In this document: one piece after another, positions 1-6,455 of the stretch
Layout: every line of letters begins with the position of its first letter
Numbering within the stretch: the first letter of the stretch is position 1
Source of the DNA: JASFJH01 sp050117725
GTDB taxonomy: Bacteria > Pseudomonadota > Gammaproteobacteria > AKS1
Assembly (NCBI GenBank): GCA_050117725.1
Contig: JASFME010000132.1
Span: 1-6,455, forward strand
DNA: 6,455 nt
Direction: 5' to 3'
Made by a program: the position numbers and the translations under genes
The notes under the pieces: generated by a model
What the model was told of the DNA's origin: nothing
The model's database searches: none
The model's input: only the letters and a program-made list of their open reading frames with translations

Positions 1-559
1 GCGCATCGGCCGGCAGGAACATTTCGATGTGCGCACCGAAATTGATAAAGCCGCAACGCTGCCCCTGTCCGACGCGCTCGCCGGTCTGCACGAAACAATG
101 CGGGTGGTGGACAATCGGCGCCCGGTACATGGCGATCAGCAAATCTTCGCCCTCGTCGGTCTGGATCCATTGCGCGAAGGCCGGATCACCGGCGCGCAAC
201 TGCGTCTTGTCCGTGATATACCACTGGTGCATGACCTTGCCCTCGATCGGGCTGCGCGTCGTGTACACACCGAACGGGTTCATGCGGATGCGGATCCGTA
301 CCGCATCACGGTCCAGGTAGTGATCATGCACCTTGTCGATGCTGGTGACATGACCGTCTACCGGGCTGACGATGCCCAGCGGGTCGGCAGGCACCTCGCG
401 GGTCGGATCGCGGAACATGTACATGAGCAACAACGGCAGCAGCCACACCGGCATAGTCAGTAGCCAGCCATACAGGTAGACAAGTACGGCGGCAAACAGA
501 AAGGCCAGCACGATAAACGGCCGGCCCTCTCTGGCGATCAATGAATAATGTTTAATCAT
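1..559 (-). CDS. psd: Phosphatidylserine decarboxylase-family protein (3' end outside window), catalytic His replaced
   Basis: Partial gene: 186 codons from the ATG at 559, with the C-terminus beyond base 1. Family members decarboxylate phosphatidylserine to phosphatidylethanolamine at the inner membrane. Seen: the N-terminal IAREGRPF segment (residues 8-15) typical of the short psd type, hydrophobic membrane stretches at about 15-48, FRDP at 49-52, the SPVDG motif at 65-69 with its conserved Asp68, a MNPFGVYTTRSP segment at 93-104, and GFINFGAHIE at 170-179. The order ilvI-ilvH-ilvC-psd (usually followed by pssA) is known in beta- and gammaproteobacteria and supports the assignment. Odd: the FxVH segment of active enzymes reads FGVY here, so Tyr99 replaces the conserved His, and the usual ARRI-like stretch is replaced by VHHPH (150-154). 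The Ser self-cleavage site would lie off the window. No Shine-Dalgarno sequence is visible before the start, and a terminator lies just upstream. The family is fairly sure; decarboxylase activity is doubtful. Confidence 0.82.
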   Translation of the reverse strand, partial: MIKHYSLIAREGRPFIVLAFLFAAVLVYLYGWLLTMPVWLLPLLLMYMFRDPTREVPADPLGIVSPVDGHVTSIDKVHDHYLDRDAVRIRIRMNPFGVYTTRSPIEGKVMHQWYITDKTQLRAGDPAFAQWIQTDEGEDLLIAMYRAPIVHHPHCFVQTGERVGQGQRCGFINFGAHIEMFLPADA

Positions 560-564
560 CGCAC

Positions 565-595
565 TAAAAACAAATGCGGCCCGCAGGCCGCATTA
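565..595 (-). terminator. Intrinsic terminator after ilvC
   Basis: On the minus strand a perfect 9-bp GC-rich stem (arms 586-594 and 573-581, loop 582-585) is followed by a T-rich run (TTTGTTTTT, 574-566). It begins 8 bases past the ilvC stop codon. It should end much of the ilv transcript, yet the ATG of the psd-like gene lies only 6 bases after the T run. That gene would therefore depend on read-through or on a promoter not recognised here. Confidence 0.78.
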
Positions 596-601
596 TCATG
601 T

Positions 602-2155
<1,554 letters not shown>

Positions 2156-2156
<1 letters not shown>

Positions 2157-3868
2157 CAGGCCAGCTCCCTTTCCGGTGAAAGGTGCATTTCATGATGGCC
2201 CTTGCCCTGCGCGATCATCGGGTACACATTTTCCTTCTGGTCGGTAACAAAGTCCATAAACACGAGGCGGTCTTTCGCCGCGAAAGCCTCTTTCAATGCC
2301 AGTTCAACATCAGCCGGTTTTTCGATACTCATGCCGACATGGCCATAGGCCTCGGCCAGCTTGACGAAGTCCGGGATGGTTTCCATGTAGGAGTGCGAAT
2401 AACGCGAGTCGTAAAAGAACTCCTGCCATTGCCTTACCATACCCATATAACGGTTGTTCAGGCTGATGATCTTGATTGGCGTGCTGTACTGCAGCGCGGT
2501 ACTGAGTTCCTGGATACACATCTGGATACTCGCATCACCGGTGATGCAGGCCACCGTCGCATCCGGGTGCGCAAGCTGCACACCAATCGCCGCCGGCATG
2601 CCAAAACCCATCGTGCCCAGCCCGCCGGAGTTGATCCAGCGCCGTGGCTCGTTGAACTTGTAGAACTGCGCCGCCCACATCTGGTGCTGGCCCACGTCCG
2701 AAGTGATATAGGCATCACCTTCAGTCACTTCGTAGAGTTTCTCGATGACGTACTGTGGCTTGATCTTGTCGCTGTTGCGGTCATAGCGCAGGCAATTCAG
2801 GCCGCGCCATTCATTGATCTTCGCCCACCAGGCATCGAGCGCCTTCTGATCCGGTTTGTTCTTGCTCTCCTTGATCAGCGAGGTCATGTCGCGCAGTACC
2901 GTGGCGACATCACCGACGATCGGCACATCCACCTCGACACTCTTCGAGATCGAGGCCGGATCAATATCAATATGAATAATCGTCGCATTCGGGCAGAACG
3001 AGTCGATCTTGCCCACCACGCGATCATCGAAGCGCGCGCCCACTGCCACCAGCACATCACAGTCGTGCATGGCCATGTTGGCCTCATAGGTGCCGTGCAT
3101 GCCGAGCATGCCGAGGAACTGCTTGTCCGTGGCCGGGTAGGACCCCAGACCCATCAGCGTTTGCGTTATCGGGTAACCGAGGTTCTGGACAAAATCGACC
3201 AGTTCCTGCGAACCGTTGCCGAGCACGACGCCGCCGCCGGTGTAAATCATCGGCTGCCTGGCATTGACGATCAGGTCAACGGCCTTCTTCACCTGGCCCG
3301 GATGGCCCTTGACCACCGGGTTGTAGGAGCGCATCTCGACTGTTTCCGGGAATACATACTCGCAGGTATTCATGGTCACGTCTTTCGGAATATCGACCAC
3401 GACCGGACCGGGACGCCCCGTGGTCGCGACGTAAAAAGCTTTCTTCAGGGTCAGCGCGAGATCCCTGACATCCTTGACCAGGAAGTTGTGTTTCGCGCAC
3501 GGGCGGGTGATGCCGACTGCATCGACTTCCTGGAAGGCATCGGAGCCAATCGCCTGGGTCGCTACCTGGCCGGTGATGATCACCATCGGGATCGAATCCA
3601 TGTAGGCCGTGGCAATACCGGTCACCGCGTTGGTTGCACCGGGGCCCGAGGTTACCAGCACCACGCCCGGCTTGCCGGTGGAGCGCGCATAACCATCGGC
3701 AGCGTGCGTGGCACCCTGCTCGTGGCGGACGAGTATATGCTTGACGTCATGCTGCTTGAACAGCTCGTCATATATATAGAGTACGGCCCCGCCCGGGTAT
3801 CCGAACACGAATTCGACGCCTTCATCCTTGAGGAATCGGGTGAGGATCTCGGCACCACTTACTTCCAC
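2156..3868 (-). CDS. ilvI: Acetolactate synthase large (catalytic) subunit
   Basis: Thiamine-diphosphate enzyme for the first common step of branched-chain amino acid synthesis: two pyruvates to 2-acetolactate, or pyruvate plus 2-ketobutyrate to 2-aceto-2-hydroxybutyrate. Numbering from the ATG at 3874: substrate/ThDP N-terminal domain with FGYPGGA (24-30) and catalytic Glu52 in RHEQGATHAADG; a middle FAD-binding domain with RFDDR (281-285) and HIDIDPASISK (301-311); and a C-terminal ThDP domain with GDAS (446-449) through NN (473-474). Trp483 in MVRQWQ fits the residue linked to 2-ketobutyrate preference. GDA is a small departure from the common GDG motif. Start: the ATG at 3874 gives 572 residues but directly abuts the GGAG at 3875-3878. 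The GTG at 3868 has a proper 6-base spacing and gives VEVSGAEIL, like the MELSGAEI start of relatives, so I prefer it (570 residues). It is the first gene of the ilv operon. Confidence 0.97.
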
Positions 3869-3874
3869 AATCAT

Positions 3875-3878
3875 CTCC
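3875..3878 (-). promoter_or_regulatory. Ribosome binding site deciding the ilvI start
   Basis: Minus-strand GGAG. Spacing to the upstream ATG (3874) is zero bases, too close for a normal start. Spacing to the GTG at 3868 is six bases, which is near optimal. This favours GTG initiation, although ATG cannot be excluded from sequence alone. Confidence 0.6.
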
Positions 3879-3890
3879 GCTATTGCTGCC

Positions 3891-3932
3891 CCGGGCCAAT
3901 CCCGGTTTATGCCGGGAACTGGCAGGCCCGGC
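3891..3932 (-). promoter_or_regulatory. Mutually exclusive hairpins in the ilvI leader RNA
   Basis: Four short complementary blocks follow each other on the minus strand: block 1 GCCGGG (3932-3927), block 2 CCCGGC (3916-3911), block 3 CCGGG (3905-3901) and block 4 CCCGG (3895-3891). Blocks 1:2 pair over 6 bp with a 10-base loop, 2:3 over 5-6 bp with a 6-base loop, and 3:4 over 5 bp with a 5-base loop. This is the alternating 1:2, 2:3, 3:4 layout of RNA switches and attenuators. No U tract follows 3:4. Its base is 12 nt before the ilvI ribosome site, so any effect would be on translation or RNA stability. Short GC-rich repeats can also arise by chance. Confidence 0.35.
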
Positions 3933-3936
3933 TAAC

Positions 3937-3978
3937 AAAAAACCCTGCGAAAAGCGCCTGCAGCAGCTCAACACAAGG
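3937..3978 (-). terminator. Candidate attenuator terminator in the ilvI leader
   Basis: On the minus strand the arm CCTTGTG (3978-3972) can pair along all 7 bases, counting two G:U pairs, with CGCAGGG (3949-3943). A uninterrupted T6 run (3942-3937) follows at once. A second 4-bp stem (GAGC with GCTT) can form inside, past a small internal loop. It lies between the predicted ilv promoter and ilvI, where premature termination would control the operon. The short reading frame starting GTG at 4018, with TTAGG upstream, codes for about 16 residues and ends at the TGA within 3972-3968, at the left arm. It is not rich in Ile, Val or Leu, so a classical leader peptide is not shown. Confidence 0.45.
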
Positions 3979-4044
3979 CCCGACTCGGCGCGGCCGCCGG
4001 TTTCCCGGCCCACGCCACAAAATACCTAATATGAGAGACCGCTT

Positions 4045-4073
4045 ATAATGCGTTGCACAGGCCTAAGGGTCAA
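4045..4073 (-). promoter_or_regulatory. Predicted sigma70 promoter of the ilvIHC operon
   Basis: Minus-strand -35 box TTGACC (4073-4068; 5 of 6 consensus), a 17-base spacer, and -10 box CATTAT (4050-4045; 4 of 6). The start of transcription would be near 4038, giving a leader of about 160 nt before ilvI. It is the best promoter-like sequence in the divergent intergenic region and has the right direction and place. Confidence 0.65.
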
Positions 4074-4203
4074 GCAGATCGTTGAAAAAACACCCTTTTC
4101 CGGCCATTTCGTGACGCAGTCATCTCGCCTGCTGCCCTGTTTCCGGCTATAGTGGACAAAACACCCGCACGCCGCGGGGGAAACCGTACCCAAGGAGCAC
4201 ACT

Positions 4204-4665
4204 GTGTCAGCGAAACCCCGTCTGTCTCTTGCCATTGTTGTTCTTGGCCTGCTGATCGCGTTCGGTCCTGCCGAGGCCCGCACCTATAAATGGGTCGACG
4301 AAAATGGCGTCACCCAGTACACCCAAACCCCACCGCCGAAAGGGGATTATGAGCAGGTGCGTACCACAGGCAAACCGGTAGCCGACACCCCCCGTGCAAC
4401 CCGCGATCTGGAAATCCGGCTCGATCAATTCGAGCAGCGCCGCGAAGAGGCGGCCAGGCAACGCGCCGAAAAGAACAAGGCCCACCAGGAAATCGCGCAA
4501 CGCCGTGCAGACTGCGAAAAAGCGAAGCAGAACCTGGAATATTTCCAGAGCCACCCGCGGATCCGTTACAAGGACAAGGACGGCAACATCAGCTATCTGG
4601 CCGAGGAAGACCGGCAGAACAAAATGCAAGCCATACGTGACAACATCAAGAAACTTTGCAAGTAA
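4204..4665 (+). CDS. DUF4124 domain-containing secreted protein
   Basis: 153-residue protein of unknown function. Seen: a Sec-type signal peptide (basic KPR, hydrophobic 8-20, likely cut after Ala25 in the AEA site); directly after it the DUF4124 core RTYKWVDENGVTQYTQTPPP (26-45), a short beta-rich motif of proteobacterial envelope proteins; then a charged, probably coiled-coil stretch at about 67-110; and a C-terminal segment with KDKDGNISYLAEEDR. The two cysteines of the mature protein, Cys104 and Cys152, could form a disulfide. The layout implies a periplasmic location; the molecular role is not known. The GTG start is supported by an AAGGAG ribosome site 6 bases upstream and by the complete signal peptide it gives. 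The next gene follows after 12 bases, suggesting one transcript. Confidence 0.88.
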   Translation: MSAKPRLSLAIVVLGLLIAFGPAEARTYKWVDENGVTQYTQTPPPKGDYEQVRTTGKPVADTPRATRDLEIRLDQFEQRREEAARQRAEKNKAHQEIAQRRADCEKAKQNLEYFQSHPRIRYKDKDGNISYLAEEDRQNKMQAIRDNIKKLCK

Positions 4666-4677
4666 CGGGGCGCAGCT

Positions 4678-5022
4678 ATGCCTTATCTCGCCGTAAAAAC
4701 CAATATATCAATCAGTGACGACGACAAAAACGCCCTGCTCACAACGCTCTCCAGCGTCGCGGCCGGGGAACTCGGCAAACCGGAGCGCTACGTCATGGTC
4801 GCGGTCGAGGACAATGCCGCCATGCTGTTTGCCGGCAGCGATGCGCCGCTGGCCTACCTCGAAATGAAAAGCATCGGCCTGCCCGAGGCGATCACGTCCG
4901 AACTCTCCACGGCGCTGTGCAACGTGGTACACAAGCAACTCGGCATCAACAAGGACCGCGTCTACATCGAGTTTGCCGACGCACCGCGCAAGATGTGGGG
5001 CTGGGACGGCAAGACCTTCTGA
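4678..5022 (+). CDS. MIF/phenylpyruvate tautomerase-family protein
   Basis: 114-residue member of the tautomerase superfamily, in the group of macrophage migration inhibitory factor. These are small trimeric proteins whose N-terminal proline, exposed after Met removal, acts as the catalytic base in keto-enol tautomerisation. Seen: MPYLAVKTN at the start with Pro2; Lys34 in [11 protein letters not shown], matching the active-site Lys of MIF; the SIG motif at 65-67; and the C-terminal [22 protein letters not shown] pattern that matches the MIF end. The Asn97 position of MIF is Glu98 here, and the CxxC redox motif is absent ([13 protein letters not shown] instead). The natural substrate is unknown. 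No signal peptide is seen, so it should be cytosolic. A GGGG at 4667-4670 may be the ribosome site, 7 bases from the ATG. It is probably co-transcribed with the DUF4124 gene. Confidence 0.92.
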   Translation: MPYLAVKTNISISDDDKNALLTTLSSVAAGELGKPERYVMVAVEDNAAMLFAGSDAPLAYLEMKSIGLPEAITSELSTALCNVVHKQLGINKDRVYIEFADAPRKMWGWDGKTF

Positions 5023-5030
5023 CAGCCTGA

Positions 5031-5047
5031 GTGGGCTGACTGCCCAC
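5031..5047 (+). terminator. Possible weak terminator hairpin after the tautomerase gene
   Basis: A 6-bp perfect stem GTGGGC/GCCCAC with loop TGACT begins 8 bases past the stop codon. It is followed by a pyrimidine-rich stretch (CCTCTATTTCCCTCT) and not by a real T run, so it is at best a weak terminator. Confidence 0.4.
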
Positions 5048-5095
5048 CCTCTATTTCCCTCTAGAAATACGGGCCTTTCGACCCCATGTATCAGT

Positions 5096-5101
5096 TATAA
5101 T
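5096..5101 (+). promoter_or_regulatory. Consensus -10 box upstream of the ygiQ-like gene
   Basis: A perfect TATAAT stands 36 bases before the ATG of the radical SAM gene, giving a predicted leader of about 30 nt. No convincing -35 box lies 16-18 bases upstream (the sequence there is near GCCTTTC). The promoter would be weak or need an activator, or the match may be fortuitous. Confidence 0.5.
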
Positions 5102-5137
5102 AGGTATTCGACTTTTACCGGCTCCGCACCGCCCCGT

Positions 5138-6455
5138 ATGCAAACCGCTCCCGACATCTTTACCTACCGCCAGTACTGGGCGAAACGCTTCGGCACCGCG
5201 CCCGTGCTGCCCATGTCGCGCGCCGAAATGGACGCGCTCGGCTGGGACAGTTGCGACATCATCCTTGTCACCGGCGACGCCTACGTCGACCACCCGAGTT
5301 TCGGCATGGCACTGATCGGCCGGCTGCTCGAGGCACAGGGCTTCCGGGTCGGCATCATCGCCCAGCCGCGCTGGCACGACACGACCGACTTCATGGCGCT
5401 GGGCAAACCGAACCTGTGCTTCGGCATCACCGCCGGCAACATGGATTCGATGGTCAACCGCTACACCTCGGACCGCCGCATCCGCAGCAACGATGCCTAT
5501 ACGCCCGACGGTGAAGCCGGCAAGCGCCCGGATCGCTCGGTGCTCGTCTACAGCCAGCGTACCCGCGAGGCCTACAAGGACGTGCCGATCATCATCGGTG
5601 GTATCGAGGCGAGCCTGCGCCGCATCGCGCATTACGATTACTGGTCGGACAAGGTGCGCCGTTCGGTCCTGCCTGACGCCAAGGCTGATCTGTTGATCTA
5701 TGGCAATGCCGAACGCGCCCTTGTTGATATTGCGCACCGGCTCGCTGCCGGTGAGGCCATCCACGATATTCGCGATGTGCGTGGCACGGCCTTCATGTGC
5801 AATGCATTGCCCGATGATCGCGCGGTGCTCGACTCGACGCACCTCGACACGCCGGGAAAACTCGCCAGCCACCCGGATCCGTATGCACACAGTGCACCGT
5901 GCGAACAACAATCGGCGAACGCGGACAGCAACAGAAACAGCACCGTGGTCACGCTGCAAACGAAGCGTGAGCAACGTAACCAGACCCTCGTGCAGTTGCC
6001 ATCGTATGAACAGGTCAAGAGCGATCCGGTGCTGTACGCGCATGCCTCGCGCGTGTTTCACCTCGAGACCAACCCCGGCAATGCGCGTGTGCTCGTGCAA
6101 CAACACGGCAAGCGTTTTGTCTGGCTCAACCCGGCACCCCTGCCACTGACCACCGAGGAACTCGACCATATCTACGAACTGCCGTACACGCGCCGTCCCC
6201 ACCCGGCCTATGGCGAGGCGAAGATCCCCGCCTGGGAGATGATCCGGCATTCGGTGAATATCATGCGCGGCTGTTTTGGCGGGTGTACCTTCTGTTCGAT
6301 CACCGAACACGAAGGGCGGATCATTCAAAGCCGCTCGGAAGACTCGATCATCCGCGAGATCGAAACCATCCGTGACAGCGTGCCCGGCTTTACCGGCAAT
6401 ATTTCCGATCTCGGCGGCCCGACGGCCAACATGTATCGCATGCACTGCAAGGACG
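5138..6455 (+). CDS. ygiQ: YgiQ-family radical SAM protein (3' end outside window)
   Basis: Partial gene: 439 codons of a family about 740 residues long in E. coli. YgiQ proteins are radical SAM enzymes whose reaction is not established. Seen: the N-terminal domain with [17 protein letters not shown] and [20 protein letters not shown] (about 34-53), a cobalamin-binding-like region of the family; [24 protein letters not shown]; and then the radical SAM core with the [4Fe-4S] cluster ligands Cys379, Cys383 and Cys386 in [10 protein letters not shown], followed by [18 protein letters not shown] and [18 protein letters not shown]. Between about 246 and 290 lies a low-complexity linker rich in Asn, Gln and Ser, where relatives also vary. 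The ATG at 5138 is the first start, and its product aligns with the N-terminus of relatives, but no Shine-Dalgarno sequence precedes it. A TATAAT lies at 5096-5101. Confidence 0.95.
   Translation, partial: MQTAPDIFTYRQYWAKRFGTAPVLPMSRAEMDALGWDSCDIILVTGDAYVDHPSFGMALIGRLLEAQGFRVGIIAQPRWHDTTDFMALGKPNLCFGITAGNMDSMVNRYTSDRRIRSNDAYTPDGEAGKRPDRSVLVYSQRTREAYKDVPIIIGGIEASLRRIAHYDYWSDKVRRSVLPDAKADLLIYGNAERALVDIAHRLAAGEAIHDIRDVRGTAFMCNALPDDRAVLDSTHLDTPGKLASHPDPYAHSAPCEQQSANADSNRNSTVVTLQTKREQRNQTLVQLPSYEQVKSDPVLYAHASRVFHLETNPGNARVLVQQHGKRFVWLNPAPLPLTTEELDHIYELPYTRRPHPAYGEAKIPAWEMIRHSVNIMRGCFGGCTFCSITEHEGRIIQSRSEDSIIREIETIRDSVPGFTGNISDLGGPTANMYRMHCKD

Larger units (their letters stand above)
3875..4203. 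other. Divergent intergenic region between ilvI and the DUF4124 gene
   Basis: These 329 bases carry no convincing gene. The left half is the structured leader RNA of the ilv operon, which also has a GCCGG-GAAA-CCGGC stem with a GNRA-type tetraloop on the minus strand at 3996-4009. The ilv promoter lies at 4045-4073. Towards the right, a TATAGT at 4148-4153 could be a plus-strand -10 box for the DUF4124 gene, but no good -35 box stands at the right distance. An AAGGAG ribosome site for that gene is at 4192-4197. Operator sites for regulators such as Lrp could lie here, but I cannot recognise any. Confidence 0.6.

Noticed and set aside
29..463. Plus-strand open frames opposite the psd-like gene
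   Set aside because: The minus strand gives clear Psd-family motifs over the same bases, so these are shadows.
3969..4018. 16-residue reading frame (GTG at 4018) as an ilv leader peptide
   Set aside because: Its residues are mainly Ala, Pro and Arg with no run of Ile, Val or Leu, and the ribosome site is weak. It is kept only as a remark under the attenuator.
2183..4048. Long plus-strand open frame (621 codons) opposite ilvI
   Set aside because: It lies antisense to a clear ilvI and looks like no known protein. It is rich in His, Arg and Asp, as expected from the complement of GC-rich codons.
4082..4110. TTGAAA at 4082-4087 as a plus-strand -35 box
   Set aside because: The sequence 17 bases on (CATTTC) is a poor -10 box.
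4026..4283. Minus-strand open frame (85 codons) in the divergent region
   Set aside because: It overlaps the ilv promoter and the start of the DUF4124 gene, with no recognisable domain.
5051..6445. Long minus-strand open frame (464 codons) opposite the ygiQ-like gene
   Set aside because: Antisense shadow of a well-supported gene; the open frame follows from high GC at third codon positions.

Overview
The window reads as chromosomal DNA from a proteobacterium, most probably a gammaproteobacterium with moderately high GC. This is inferred from close resemblance, from memory, of IlvI, IlvH and the YgiQ-type protein to enterobacterial and other gammaproteobacterial homologues, from the ilvI-ilvH-ilvC-psd order known in beta- and gammaproteobacteria, and from a DUF4124 protein. 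No species can be named. There are no mobile elements, CRISPR arrays, tRNA or rRNA genes. Most of the window is well-known housekeeping sequence.

Left part (1-3874, minus strand): a branched-chain amino acid operon, read right to left as ilvI (acetohydroxyacid synthase catalytic subunit), ilvH (its valine-sensing subunit) and ilvC (ketol-acid reductoisomerase). After ilvC come a clear intrinsic terminator and then the first 186 codons of a phosphatidylserine decarboxylase-family gene that runs off the left edge. IlvI and IlvH join two pyruvates, or pyruvate and 2-ketobutyrate. IlvC isomerises and reduces the product, the second step to valine, leucine and isoleucine. The decarboxylase-like protein belongs to membrane phospholipid synthesis, but it has Tyr where the family has its conserved catalytic His.

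Middle (3875-4203): a 329-base divergent intergenic region. On the minus strand it holds a good sigma70-type promoter and a predicted leader RNA of about 160 nt. The leader contains a terminator-like hairpin with a U6 tract and then a set of mutually exclusive GC-rich hairpins, suggesting attenuation of the ilv operon. This regulatory region and the aberrant decarboxylase are the two points most worth a second look.

Right part (4204-6455, plus strand): a likely two-gene unit of a secreted DUF4124 protein and a MIF/phenylpyruvate-tautomerase-like protein, then a weak terminator, a consensus -10 box and the first 439 codons of a YgiQ-family radical SAM protein that runs off the right edge.
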